DNA of 64,000 nucleotides, taken from assembly GCF_036288925.1 (NCBI RefSeq), contig NZ_CP127167.1, positions 1 to 64,000 of the forward strand, read 5' to 3'. Source of the stretch: Haemophilus parainfluenzae. Its GTDB lineage: Bacteria; Pseudomonadota; Gammaproteobacteria; Enterobacterales; Pasteurellaceae. Positions 9,309-17,071 of this stretch are shown in pieces (the first letter of the stretch is position 1; every line of letters starts with the position of its first letter). The position numbers and the translations under genes are program-made. The notes under the pieces were generated by a model. That model searched no databases. It saw only the letters and a list, made by a program, of their open reading frames with translations, and had not been told where the DNA came from.

Positions 9309-10775
9309 ATGAATGTGTTAGGTTATGCGCAAAAAATTGGGCAGGCCTTAATGGTACCTGTTGCGGTCTTACCAGCAGCGGCTGTACTGATGGGTATTGG
9401 TTATTGGCTTGACCCTGATGGCTGGGGCGCTAACAGTCAACTTGCTGCATTTTTAATTAAATCAGGTGGTGCTATCATCGATAACATGGGTCTGCTTTTT
9501 GCCGTTGGCGTTGCTTTCGGTTTATCTAAGGACAAACATGGTTCTGCTGCACTTTCAGGTTTAGTGGGTTACTATGTGGTAACCACTCTACTTTCACCTG
9601 GTAGTGTTGCTCAGCTACAACATATCGATGTAAGTGAAGTGCCCGCCGCTTTCGGGAAAATCAATAACCAATTTATTGGGATTTTGATCGGGGTGATTTC
9701 AGCTGAACTTTATAACCGCTTCTATCAAGTAGAATTGCCAAAAGCGCTTTCCTTCTTCAGCGGAAAACGCCTTGTGCCAATCGTCGTTTCTTTTGTCATG
9801 ATGTTAATTAGCTTCGTACTGCTTTACATCTGGCCATATATTTTCGGCGGTTTAGTATCATTCGGTGAAAATATTAAAGATTTAGGCGCTGTTGGTGCAG
9901 GTCTTTACGGTTTCTTCAACCGTTTACTCATTCCTGTTGGCTTACACCATGCATTAAACTCGGTATTCTGGTTTGACGTGGCTGGCATCAATGACATTCC
10001 AAACTTCTTAGGTGGTGCGAAATCACTTGCTGAAGGCACTGCAACAGTTGGTGTAACCGGTATGTATCAAGCCGGTTTCTTCCCTGTTATGATGTTCGGT
10101 TTACCGGGTGCCGCATTAGCGATTTATCTCAGCGCTAAACCAAGCCAAAGAACAAAAGTGGCATCAATCATGCTTGCAGGGGCATTTGCCTCATTCTTTA
10201 CTGGTATCACCGAGCCATTAGAATTCTCTTTCATGTTTGTTGCGCCAGTGCTTTACTTCATCCATGCAGTATTAACCGGTATTTCTGTCTTTATCGCCGC
10301 AACAATGCATTGGATCGCAGGCTTCGGTTTCAGTGCAGGTCTCGTGGATATGGTGCTTTCATCACGCAACCCGTTAGCCGTTGAATGGTATATGCTAATC
10401 GTACAAGGCTTAGTATTCTTCGTGATTTACTATGCAGTATTCCGTTTTGCAATTAAAGCGTTCAACTTAAAAACATTAGGTCGTGCAGAAGAAGCAGAAG
10501 AACCCCCTGCAGCACAACCAGCAGCAAGCCAATCTCGTGAAGAAAGAGCGGTCAAATTTATTGATGCTTTAGGTGGAGCTGATAACTTCAAAAATATTGA
10601 TGCTTGTATCACTCGCTTACGTTTAAGCTTAGTGGACCAACACAAAATTAATGAAGAACAGCTTAAGTCTCTTGGTGCAAAAGGTATCGTGAAAATCGGT
10701 AACGATGGCTTACAAGTGGTTCTCGGCCCTGAAGCTGAACTTGTGGCAGAAGCCATGAAACAAAAAGTGAAATAA
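9309..10775 (+). CDS. nagE: GlcNAc-type PTS permease, EIICB
   Basis: Phosphotransferase permease of the glucose/GlcNAc family that imports and phosphorylates its sugar, most likely N-acetylglucosamine. The 488-residue protein has an EIIC membrane domain (about 1-375; GLHHALN and GITEPLEF motifs), a linker rich in A, E and P (about 397-412) and an EIIB domain with the phosphorylated cysteine in NIDACITRLR (near 437). It lacks the C-terminal EIIA domain of E. coli NagE, so it must use a separate EIIA such as Crr. GGAGA precedes the ATG. It is divergent from the nan/nag operon, whose NagA and NagB would use its product, which supports GlcNAc over glucose. Confidence 0.85.
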   Translation: MNVLGYAQKIGQALMVPVAVLPAAAVLMGIGYWLDPDGWGANSQLAAFLIKSGGAIIDNMGLLFAVGVAFGLSKDKHGSAALSGLVGYYVVTTLLSPGSVAQLQHIDVSEVPAAFGKINNQFIGILIGVISAELYNRFYQVELPKALSFFSGKRLVPIVVSFVMMLISFVLLYIWPYIFGGLVSFGENIKDLGAVGAGLYGFFNRLLIPVGLHHALNSVFWFDVAGINDIPNFLGGAKSLAEGTATVGVTGMYQAGFFPVMMFGLPGAALAIYLSAKPSQRTKVASIMLAGAFASFFTGITEPLEFSFMFVAPVLYFIHAVLTGISVFIAATMHWIAGFGFSAGLVDMVLSSRNPLAVEWYMLIVQGLVFFVIYYAVFRFAIKAFNLKTLGRAEEAEEPPAAQPAASQSREERAVKFIDALGGADNFKNIDACITRLRLSLVDQHKINEEQLKSLGAKGIVKIGNDGLQVVLGPEAELVAEAMKQKVK

Positions 10776-10786
10776 CACACCAAATA

Positions 10787-10820
10787 AAATACCGTCTCAG
10801 AAATGGGTCGGTATTTTTTT
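10787..10820 (+). terminator. nagE terminator
   Basis: Inverted repeat aaataccg (10787-10794) / cggtattt (10809-10816) followed by a T-run, 11 bp after the nagE stop. On the minus strand it also has a T-rich tail (ATTTTATTT), so it could end transcripts of the RNA locus at 10.9-11.13 kb. Confidence 0.8.
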
Positions 10821-10909
10821 GCGAAAAATAAAGTAAAAAATGACCGCACTTTAGCTGAGAATTTCTCGTTTAAAGTAAGTTAATGAATGTTTGAAAATTG
10901 AAGATTGTT

Positions 10910-11125
10910 TTGAAGGGTGGTGGAACTAAGCAGAATTGGTCTTAACAGCAAGTGGCTTACTGTATCGCATCCCTGCGGGATTTCTACCTAGCCCACCATA
11001 GATTTAAAGCATCTCTGGGGTTCCAGTCTGCGATATAAAATTAAAAGATTAAGAATCTTTTAAAAGAAGCCACTTATATATTCAGGAGACCAATCCTGAC
11101 TTCCAAACAAACCACGTTGGAAGGT
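10910..11125 (-). ncRNA. Structured small RNA of unknown family
   Basis: No protein gene lies at 10776-11284, but this stretch folds strongly. Three nested pairings close it: attggtct 10935-10942 with 11087-11094, aagtggctt 10950-10958 with 11067-11075, and tatcgca 10963-10969 with 11029-11035. Local hairpins lie at 10969-10981 (atccc/gggat), 11015-11026 (ctgg/ccag), 11043-11061 (aaaagatt/aatctttt, 8 bp) and 11100-11123 (cttccaa/ttggaag). On the minus strand a near-consensus sigma-70 promoter (11132-11160) would start a transcript near 11125. The 3' end is uncertain. I do not recognise the family. Conserved blocks of tmRNA, RNase P RNA and 4.5S RNA are absent, and the fold does not match 6S RNA well. 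The pairing alone would also allow a plus-strand RNA. Confidence 0.6.
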
Positions 11126-11131
11126 AGTATT

Positions 11132-11160
11132 ATAATAGAAGTCTTCCGCTATTTTGTCAA
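11132..11160 (-). promoter_or_regulatory. Sigma-70 promoter of the small RNA
   Basis: On the minus strand: TTGACA (11160-11155), a 17-bp spacer, then TATTAT (11137-11132). Both hexamers are at or one base from consensus and the spacing is ideal. It points into the structured RNA, away from crp. Confidence 0.7.
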
Positions 11161-11252
11161 TTAAGATATTGCACTAAAAGAAGTATTTTTTCGCTTTTCG
11201 TATAAAAATTAACAAAGGCATTTCAACTATCACATCAATGTAACAAAAACAA

Positions 11253-11284
11253 AATAACCGTCTTATTAAAGACGGTTATTTTTT
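11253..11284 (-). terminator. crp operon terminator
   Basis: Inverted repeat aataaccgtc (11253-11262) / gacggttatt (11271-11280), directly after the crp stop codon. Both strands carry a T-run after the stem, so it is probably bidirectional and insulates crp from the small RNA region. Confidence 0.8.
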
Positions 11285-11953
11285 CTATCGAGTGCCATAA
11301 ACCACAATGGTTTTGCCGTGCGCATGAATTAGATTTTGATCTTCCAGCATCTTAATTATTCGCCCTACGGTTTCACGAGAACAACCCACCATTTGACCGA
11401 TTTCCTGGCGCGTGATTTTAATCTGCATACCATCCGGATGAGTCATGGCTTCAGGCTGTTTTGCTAGATGCATAAGCGCCTGAGCAATACGCCCTGCCAC
11501 ATCCAAAAAGGCCAAGTTAGTCACTTGTCGAGAGGTATTTTGCAAGCGTTTTGATAACTGAGAAGTAAGAAACATTAAAATCTCAGGATTAATTTGAATA
11601 AGCTGACGATATTTTTTATAGGAAATTTCCGCAATTTCACAAGGCGTTTTGGTTTTCACCCAAGCAGAACGTTTCGATCCCTCATCAAATAAACCTGCTT
11701 CACCAAAAAATTGCCCAGCCCCCAAATAAGATAAAATCATTTCTTTGCCTTCGTCATCTTTTGATGACACCATTACTGTTCCTTTAATTAAGAAATACAG
11801 AATATTGGCATCCTCCCCAGCATGAATTAAAGTCGACTTTGCTGGATATTTATGTAAATGGCAATGTGTTAGGAACCAATCAAGCGCAGGATCGCGTTGC
11901 TGCTCATCATCCTGAGGCTTTTGTTCTTCAAGTAATTCTACATCTTCTGACAT
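11285..11953 (-). CDS. crp: cAMP receptor protein (CRP)
   Basis: Global regulator that binds cAMP and activates catabolic and, in Haemophilus, competence promoters. The 222-residue protein has a cyclic-nucleotide domain (about 30-145; [20 protein letters not shown] includes the cAMP-binding Gly-Glu and Arg-Ser residues) and a C-terminal winged helix with recognition helix [14 protein letters not shown]. It has a Haemophilus-type acidic N-terminal extension ([21 protein letters not shown]) compared with the E. coli protein. Last gene of the minus-strand run coaBC-dut-slmA-yheU-crp. CRP-like sites elsewhere in this window are at 9201 (nan/nagE), 47910 (pilA) and possibly 14708 (radC). Confidence 0.97.
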   Translation of the reverse strand: MSEDVELLEEQKPQDDEQQRDPALDWFLTHCHLHKYPAKSTLIHAGEDANILYFLIKGTVMVSSKDDEGKEMILSYLGAGQFFGEAGLFDEGSKRSAWVKTKTPCEIAEISYKKYRQLIQINPEILMFLTSQLSKRLQNTSRQVTNLAFLDVAGRIAQALMHLAKQPEAMTHPDGMQIKITRQEIGQMVGCSRETVGRIIKMLEDQNLIHAHGKTIVVYGTR

Positions 11954-11969
11954 ATAAGCTCCTATTGAT

Positions 11970-12188
11970 TCATTTTAGAAATTCCATTTTATCTTTGATA
12001 TCAATGGATTCATGTAATTCTGACCAAACAATCACTGCACTTCCATTGTGAATTTTGTTTAGTAGGTGTTGTTTTTTTTGTTCTAAAGAAAATTCGTGTG
12101 AACCATAATCAGTCCCTTCTCTAAGCACCACACTTTCCACAATATTTTCTAAGGTTTCTGTTGGCAATTCTTGCCACGGAATAATCAT
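11970..12188 (-). CDS. yheU: YheU family protein (UPF0270)
   Basis: Small conserved protein of unknown function. From ATG at 12188 the product is 72 residues, [29 protein letters not shown] at the start, the usual length and N-terminus of YheU. A TTG seven codons upstream is in frame but adds residues the family lacks. The later part ([14 protein letters not shown]) also matches. It lies between slmA and crp on the minus strand and is 16 bp from crp, so it is likely cotranscribed. No function is claimed. Confidence 0.9.
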   Translation of the reverse strand: MIIPWQELPTETLENIVESVVLREGTDYGSHEFSLEQKKQHLLNKIHNGSAVIVWSELHESIDIKDKMEFLK

Positions 12189-12209
12189 ATATTTATCAAC
12201 TAAAGTCAA

Positions 12210-12863
12210 TTAAGCAAAAAGCGGTTCAAGAAAACGCCATTGCTGTTCAAAACTTTGATTGGCGCCTAAACGGAAGTTTGTGCGGACATAACGCATAAAC
12301 TGCCCTTCACAAAGCGTGACTAAATGCGCAGCAATGACTCGTTCATCAACATTAAAGCTACGACCTTCACGTAATTTTCGCATTTGTAGAATATTCACCA
12401 ATTGCATTTCAAGACGATCGAAAAATTGCGCAACACGAGCCTGCAAAAGAGGCGCTTCAAACATCAAGGCATGCCCTGTCAAAATACGGGTTAAACCAGG
12501 ATTTTTACGCGCAAAGTCGAGGATCATCTGCATAATATCACGCACTCGATTCATCGTATTGGTTTCATGACGAATTGATGTGGTGATACGGCTAAATAAA
12601 TTCGCTTCAATATTATCGATCAACGCTTCAAACATTTTGGTTTTGCTTGGGAAATACCGGTAAAGTGCCGCTTCTGACACCCCTACTTCTTTCGCTAAAC
12701 GTGCTGTTGTCATACGTTCCATTCCCCGTTCAGAATGCAGCATATGCGTCAGCACCGTCAACACTTGTTGCCGACGTTCTTTTACCGTGCGTTTTTCGAT
12801 TTTTGGCGGTTTGATTTCCGCTGCTACCTCATCTACTTCTACGAGAGATAATTGTTCTACCAT
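12210..12863 (-). CDS. slmA: Nucleoid occlusion factor SlmA
   Basis: TetR-family DNA-binding protein that blocks FtsZ ring assembly over the nucleoid. The 217-residue product has an N-terminal helix-turn-helix ([31 protein letters not shown], about 58-88) and an all-helical C-terminal domain. Length is slightly over the E. coli form because of an N-terminal extension. It lies 3 bp after dut on the minus strand, the same dut-slmA pairing seen in enteric bacteria. Confidence 0.95.
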   Translation of the reverse strand: MVEQLSLVEVDEVAAEIKPPKIEKRTVKERRQQVLTVLTHMLHSERGMERMTTARLAKEVGVSEAALYRYFPSKTKMFEALIDNIEANLFSRITTSIRHETNTMNRVRDIMQMILDFARKNPGLTRILTGHALMFEAPLLQARVAQFFDRLEMQLVNILQMRKLREGRSFNVDERVIAAHLVTLCEGQFMRYVRTNFRLGANQSFEQQWRFLEPLFA

Positions 12864-12866
12864 AGT

Positions 12867-13322
12867 TTATTTTTTACCTGAATGACCAAAACCGCCTTCA
12901 CCACGCTCAGTTTCGGCAAATTCGCTGACAATATTGAATTCAGCTTGTACGACTGGCACAAAAACTAACTGTGCAATGCGGTCACCAACTTCAATTTTGA
13001 ACGGTTCATGACCACGATTCCATACAGACACCATTAATGGGCCTTGATAATCTGAATCAATTAAGCCCACTAAGTTACCTAATACGATACCGTGTTTATG
13101 ACCTAAACCTGAACGAGGCAGAATCACGGCTGCAAGGTTCGGATCGGCAATATAAATTGAAAGGCCTGTTGGGATAAGTTTAGTTTCGCCAGGTTGAATT
13201 TCAATGCCCTCTTCAAGCAATGCACGCAAATCCAAACCGGCTGAACCCTCAGTTGCATAAGTTGGTAAAGGAAATTCGTTGCCAATACGACTATCTAAAA
13301 TTTTTACATCAATTTTTTTCAT
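12867..13322 (-). CDS. dut: dUTP diphosphatase
   Basis: Trimeric enzyme that hydrolyses dUTP to dUMP, keeping uracil out of DNA and feeding thymidylate synthesis. The 151-residue product has the dUTPase motifs in order: [42 protein letters not shown] and the C-terminal [10 protein letters not shown] arm that closes over the active site. It lies between coaBC and slmA on the minus strand; the gap to coaBC contains an uptake signal core (13358-13366). Confidence 0.97.
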   Translation of the reverse strand: MKKIDVKILDSRIGNEFPLPTYATEGSAGLDLRALLEEGIEIQPGETKLIPTGLSIYIADPNLAAVILPRSGLGHKHGIVLGNLVGLIDSDYQGPLMVSVWNRGHEPFKIEVGDRIAQLVFVPVVQAEFNIVSEFAETERGEGGFGHSGKK

Positions 13323-13395
13323 GCTTATTTATCCTTTAAAAGAAATCTGTCATACAAAAGTGCGGTCACAAAATCCAACGAATTTTGAAGGTATT

Positions 13396-14598
13396 TTATT
13401 TGTGATAATGCTCAACAATTTCGGTGACCAACACTTCTGCCAATTTATTTTTATCCGCTAACGGCAACGCTTTTTCGCCTGTTCCCCAAAAGATCTGCAA
13501 GGCATTTTGATCTTGTCCGAATACTTGCCCACCCGATACATCATTAGCACAAATCATATCTAAATTTTTGTGTTGAAGTTTGCTCTTCGCATATTCAGCG
13601 ACATTTTGCGTTTCAGCTGCAAAGCCCACCACAAATGGACGATCTTTTTCTAAACTTGCCACACTCGCGATAATGTCTGGATTTTTCACCAATTTAAGAG
13701 AAAGCGCATCGTTATCATTGGTTTTCTTAATTTTTTGATCAGCGACTTCCGCCACTCGATAATCAGCCACAGCGGCACAGCCAATAAAGATGCGATTTTT
13801 GACCGCACTCTCAAGGGAGGCTTGCCACATTTCATGGGCGGTTGTCACATCAATACGATGAACGTTTTTCGGCGTAGCCAAATTAACAGGCCCTGCAATT
13901 AAGGTGACATTTGCCCCACGTTTTGCAAAGGCCTCGGCAATTGCAAAGCCCATTTTACCTGAGCTGTGATTAGAAATATAACGAACCGGATCGATAGCTT
14001 CACGCGTCGGACCAGCTGTAATCGTGACACTTAAATCAGCTAAATCTTGTTGAACCACAAAAAGTGATTGAAGCGATTCAAAGATTTCAGCGGGTTCTGA
14101 CATTCTACCCGCTCCCACATCGCCACAAGCTTGAAAGCCACTATTTGGTCCAACAAAATGAATGCCTCGCGCAGAAAGGGCGGTCAAATTTTGTTGTGTT
14201 ATCGCCTGACGGTACATCTGTTGATTCATGGCCGGTGCGAGCAAAATAGGCGCACCTGTCGCAAGACAAATCGTACTGAGTAAATCATTTGCCATGCCAA
14301 CGGTTAAACGCGCAATAAAATCGGCACTAGCTGGCGCAATCACAATCGCATCAGCCCACTTGGCCAGCTCAATATGCCCCATGGCTAATTCAGCTTGAGG
14401 ATCAAGTAAAGATTGAGAAACCGCATTACCTGAAATGGCTTGTAGCGTTAAAGGTGTGACAAATTCAGTGGCTGCAGGCGTTAAAGCCACTCGAACTTCT
14501 GCGTTAGATTTGCGTAATAAACGAATAAACTCAATGGTTTTATAGGCGGCAATGCCTCCTGTAATCCCGACAACAATACGCTTTCCGCTCAAGCTCAT
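13396..14598 (-). CDS. coaBC: Bifunctional PPC decarboxylase / phosphopantothenate-cysteine ligase
   Basis: Makes 4'-phosphopantetheine from phosphopantothenate in two steps of coenzyme A synthesis. The 400-residue protein has the flavin-dependent CoaC domain at the N-terminus (about 1-190: [10 protein letters not shown], the active-site histidine in [12 protein letters not shown], and PAMNQQMY) and the CoaB ligase domain (about 190-400: [33 protein letters not shown]). Length is typical. First gene of the minus-strand coaBC-dut-slmA-yheU-crp run. It is divergent from radC across 201 bp. Confidence 0.96.
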   Translation of the reverse strand: MSLSGKRIVVGITGGIAAYKTIEFIRLLRKSNAEVRVALTPAATEFVTPLTLQAISGNAVSQSLLDPQAELAMGHIELAKWADAIVIAPASADFIARLTVGMANDLLSTICLATGAPILLAPAMNQQMYRQAITQQNLTALSARGIHFVGPNSGFQACGDVGAGRMSEPAEIFESLQSLFVVQQDLADLSVTITAGPTREAIDPVRYISNHSSGKMGFAIAEAFAKRGANVTLIAGPVNLATPKNVHRIDVTTAHEMWQASLESAVKNRIFIGCAAVADYRVAEVADQKIKKTNDNDALSLKLVKNPDIIASVASLEKDRPFVVGFAAETQNVAEYAKSKLQHKNLDMICANDVSGGQVFGQDQNALQIFWGTGEKALPLADKNKLAEVLVTEIVEHYHK

Positions 14599-14707
14599 TT
14601 GCTACTCCGCTACGACTTAATAGAATGGATATGTTTTGTGTGTTAGTACTTAACAACTTAAGGTCGCCTATTTTACTTCAAATTTCGCCAATAAAAAATT
14701 TTATTTT

Positions 14708-14723
14708 TGCGATCGCTATATCA
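14708..14723. promoter_or_regulatory. Possible competence (CRP-S) site upstream of radC
   Basis: TGCGA-N6-TATCA, flanked by T-runs and A-runs as CRP-S sites are, 77 bp upstream of the radC ATG. The left half matches the CRP-S consensus TGCGA; the right half (TATCA against TCGCA) is poor. radC is, as I recall, part of the Sxy/CRP competence regulon in H. influenzae, which supports it. An uptake signal core follows at 14771-14779. Confidence 0.4.
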
Positions 14724-14799
14724 AAAACAAAACTGATTTCTCGCAAAGATTGAAAACATCCTGAAAATTGACCGCACTTTTTTCTTTTCATTAATTAAT

Positions 14800-15465
14800 A
14801 TGCAGACAAACTCTCCTTTAATGCCTCGTGAAAAATTGTTGAAATATGGCGTTGAAGCCCTTGAAGATCACGAATTACTCGCTATTTTCTTACGAACAGG
14901 AATTAAAGGCTGCCCTGTCATGGCATTATCACATAGCGTGCTGCAACATTTTGGATCCCTTCGAGCCTTATTAAGCGCAGATAAAGAAGCCTTTTGCAAA
15001 GTAAAAGGATTAGGCATTACACAATTTGTTCAACTGCAAGCTACCACCGAAATGACAAAGCGGTATCTGAAGCAAGAATTACTGATAGAGCATGTATTTA
15101 GTGACACATCTACAGTAAAGCTTTATCTTCAAGCGGAGCTTCACCACGAAGAACGTGAAATTTTTATGGTGTTATTTTTAGATAATCAACATCGTTTGAT
15201 TAAAAAAGAGCGGTTATTTTTAGGCACAATTAATGTGACGAATGTTTATCCACGTGAAATTATCAAAGAAAGCCTTTACTGCAATGCGGCCGCCTTAATT
15301 TTGGCTCACAACCATCCTTCTGGCCTAGCAGAACCGAGCTATTCCGACAAACTGATTACACAAAAAATTATTGAAGCTGCCGAGTTAATGGATATTCGTA
15401 TTTTGGATCATTTTATTGTCGGCAAAGGGACTTGTTATTCTTTTGCTGAACATAATCTGCTATAG
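14800..15465 (+). CDS. radC: RadC family JAMM-domain protein
   Basis: Conserved protein with an N-terminal helix-hairpin-helix region (about 1-90; LRTGIKGCPVMAL, CKVKGLGITQFVQLQ) and a C-terminal JAMM/MPN metalloprotease-like domain (about 100-221) with the zinc motif HNHPSGLAEPSYSD. Its biochemical role is unsettled despite the name; in H. influenzae it is induced with the competence genes. At 221 residues it is full length. ATG at 14800 was used; no strong ribosome binding site is visible (TTCATTAATTAAT precedes). It lies between coaBC (divergent) and rpmB. Confidence 0.93.
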   Translation: MQTNSPLMPREKLLKYGVEALEDHELLAIFLRTGIKGCPVMALSHSVLQHFGSLRALLSADKEAFCKVKGLGITQFVQLQATTEMTKRYLKQELLIEHVFSDTSTVKLYLQAELHHEEREIFMVLFLDNQHRLIKKERLFLGTINVTNVYPREIIKESLYCNAAALILAHNHPSGLAEPSYSDKLITQKIIEAAELMDIRILDHFIVGKGTCYSFAEHNLL

Positions 15466-15531
15466 TTTTAGGAAATTTGATGATTTTTTATCATTTATTT
15501 CTATTTAAAGACGGAAAAATCGCTTTTATAC

Positions 15532-15560
15532 TTGAGAAATAAAAATAAAGTCAGTATAAT
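15532..15560 (+). promoter_or_regulatory. Sigma-70 promoter for rpmB-rpmG
   Basis: TTGAGA (15532-15537), a 17-bp spacer, TATAAT (15555-15560). Near-consensus, as expected for ribosomal protein genes. Transcription would begin near 15567, leaving a leader of about 115 nt before rpmB. Confidence 0.75.
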
Positions 15561-15566
15561 TTGCGA

Positions 15567-15682
15567 CCTTTAATATAGTAAGTGGGTCGGATACTGCGAC
15601 CTGACGAGGAAGCAAGCTTAGTTTTAAGCTTCATTATCCGAACCATAAGCTCGAGCTTATATTTAAATTATTGGAGATTATT
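15567..15682 (+). promoter_or_regulatory. Structured 5' leader of the rpmB-rpmG mRNA
   Basis: Contains a long-range pairing gggtcggat (about 15583-15591) with atccgaacc (about 15635-15643, one mismatch). Inside it is a perfect 7-bp hairpin aagctta/taagctt, and after it a 16-bp perfect palindrome ATAAGCTCGAGCTTAT at 15645-15660, just before the ribosome binding site GGAG of rpmB. The arrangement suggests feedback control by a ribosomal protein, but I do not recognise a known leader family. Confidence 0.5.
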
Positions 15683-15919
15683 ATGTCTAGAGTTTGTCAA
15701 GTAACAGGCAAGCGTCCAGCTGTGGGTAACAACCGCTCACACGCGTTGAATGCGACACGTCGTCGTTTTCTTCCAAACCTTCACACTCACCGTTTCTGGG
15801 TTGAAAGTGAAAACCGTTTCGTGACCTTACGTTTAACGGCGAAAGGTATGCGTATTATTGATAAAAAAGGCATTGATGCAGTGTTAGCTGAAATCCGTGC
15901 TCGTGGCGAAAAAATCTAA
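15683..15919 (+). CDS. rpmB: 50S ribosomal protein L28
   Basis: Component of the large ribosomal subunit. The 78-residue product starts [29 protein letters not shown] and ends RARGEKI, typical of L28. ATG at 15683 follows GGAG with good spacing; a TTG four codons upstream was rejected. It is paired with rpmG, 11 bp downstream, as in most gammaproteobacteria, and is expressed from the promoter at 15532-15560. Confidence 0.98.
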
Positions 15920-15930
15920 GGAGCTAAAAC

Positions 15931-16101
15931 ATGGCAGCTAAAGGCGCTCGTGAGAAAATCCGTTTAGTTTCTACTGCAGAGACCGGTCACTTCTACACAA
16001 CTGATAAAAACAAACGTAATATGCCTGAAAAAATGGAAATCAAAAAATTTGATCCAGTAGTGCGTAAACACGTTATCTATAAAGAAGCAAAAATCAAATA
16101 A
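15931..16101 (+). CDS. rpmG: 50S ribosomal protein L33
   Basis: Small component of the large ribosomal subunit. The 56-residue product begins [22 protein letters not shown] and ends [10 protein letters not shown]. It lacks the zinc-binding cysteines found in some L33 paralogs, so it is the zinc-independent type. It follows rpmB by 11 bp, with AAGGAG as its ribosome binding site, and is followed by an intrinsic terminator. Confidence 0.97.
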
Positions 16102-16121
16102 TTTTGCTGATTTGAAAAAAG

Positions 16122-16144
16122 CCCGACATTGTTCGGGTTTTTTT
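16122..16144 (+). terminator. rpmB-rpmG terminator
   Basis: Hairpin CCCGA-N6-TCGGG at 16122-16137 followed by TTTTTTT, 20 bp after rpmG. It lies just upstream of mutM, so mutM needs its own promoter or read-through. Confidence 0.88.
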
Positions 16145-16173
16145 ATATCACAAATTCATTACCGAGATTATCT

Positions 16174-16989
16174 ATGCCTGAACTACCTGAAGTCGAAACA
16201 GCCCTACGCGGTATCACTCCCTATTTAAAAGGTTTTACCATCGAAAAAATTGTAGTGCGCCAACCCCAATTACGTTGGGTTGTCTCTCCTGAATTAACCA
16301 CGCTCAAAAACGTCAAAATTTTAGATACTTCTCGTCGTGCGAAATATCTCATTATTCATACAGAAAAAGGTTATATCATTGGTCATTTAGGCATGTCCGG
16401 CTCCGTTCGAATTGTGCCGCACGATAGCCCTATTGATAAACACGATCACCTTGATATAGTGATGAATAATGACAAATTACTGCGTTATAACGACCCGAGA
16501 CGCTTCGGTGCATGGTTATGGACTGAAAGCTTAGATGACTTTCATCTTTTCCTAAAACTTGGTCCAGAACCGCTTTCAGATGAATTTAACGCCGAATACC
16601 TTTTTAAAAAATCACGCAAAAAATCGACCGCACTTAAAACCTTTTTAATGGATAATGCTGTCGTCGTGGGTGTAGGAAATATTTATGCTAATGAAACACT
16701 CTTTTTATGTGGTTTGCACCCCATGAAATTAGCCGAAAATCTTACGCGAAACCAATGCGTCTTAATCGTTGAAACAATTAAAAACGTATTAGCAAAAGCC
16801 ATTACACAAGGTGGTACAACATTAAAAGATTTTTTACAGCCCGATGGTCGCCCTGGTTATTTTGCTCAGGAATTGTTAGTTTACGGAAACAAAGATAAGC
16901 CTTGTCCAAAATGTGGCACAAAGATTGAAAGTATGATTATTGGGCAACGCAATAGCTTTTATTGCCCTCATTGTCAGAAAAAGAAATAG
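16174..16989 (+). CDS. mutM: Formamidopyrimidine-DNA glycosylase
   Basis: Bifunctional glycosylase/AP lyase that removes 8-oxoguanine and formamidopyrimidines from DNA. From ATG at 16174 the product is 271 residues and starts MPELPEVE; the N-terminal proline (nucleophile) and Glu are catalytic, so the longer in-frame start upstream is wrong. Other features are HLGMSG, the helix-two-turn-helix region with [12 protein letters not shown], and a C-terminal zinc finger [25 protein letters not shown]. It follows the rpmG terminator by about 30 bp. An uptake signal core lies inside (16627-16635). Confidence 0.96.
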   Translation: MPELPEVETALRGITPYLKGFTIEKIVVRQPQLRWVVSPELTTLKNVKILDTSRRAKYLIIHTEKGYIIGHLGMSGSVRIVPHDSPIDKHDHLDIVMNNDKLLRYNDPRRFGAWLWTESLDDFHLFLKLGPEPLSDEFNAEYLFKKSRKKSTALKTFLMDNAVVVGVGNIYANETLFLCGLHPMKLAENLTRNQCVLIVETIKNVLAKAITQGGTTLKDFLQPDGRPGYFAQELLVYGNKDKPCPKCGTKIESMIIGQRNSFYCPHCQKKK

Positions 16990-17030
16990 CTGTATAAAAC
17001 GATATTTTTATGACATAAATTAAATACTAA

Positions 17031-17060
17031 AAAGGCATGGTTCCCCATGCCTTTTGTTTA
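17031..17060. terminator. Bidirectional terminator between mutM and the adhesin gene
   Basis: Hairpin aaaggcatgg-ttccc-catgcctttt at 17031-17055. Both strands are followed by T-rich sequence, so it can end transcripts of mutM (plus) and of the convergent autotransporter gene (minus). Confidence 0.8.
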
Positions 17061-17071
17061 TTCACGATAAA

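Noticed and set aside
10910..11125. The structured RNA as 6S RNA (ssrS)
   Set aside because: Size and long-hairpin shape fit loosely, but there is no wide open central bubble on both sides, the extra hairpin is on the wrong side for the minus-strand reading, and the neighbours are not those usual for ssrS. I left it unassigned.
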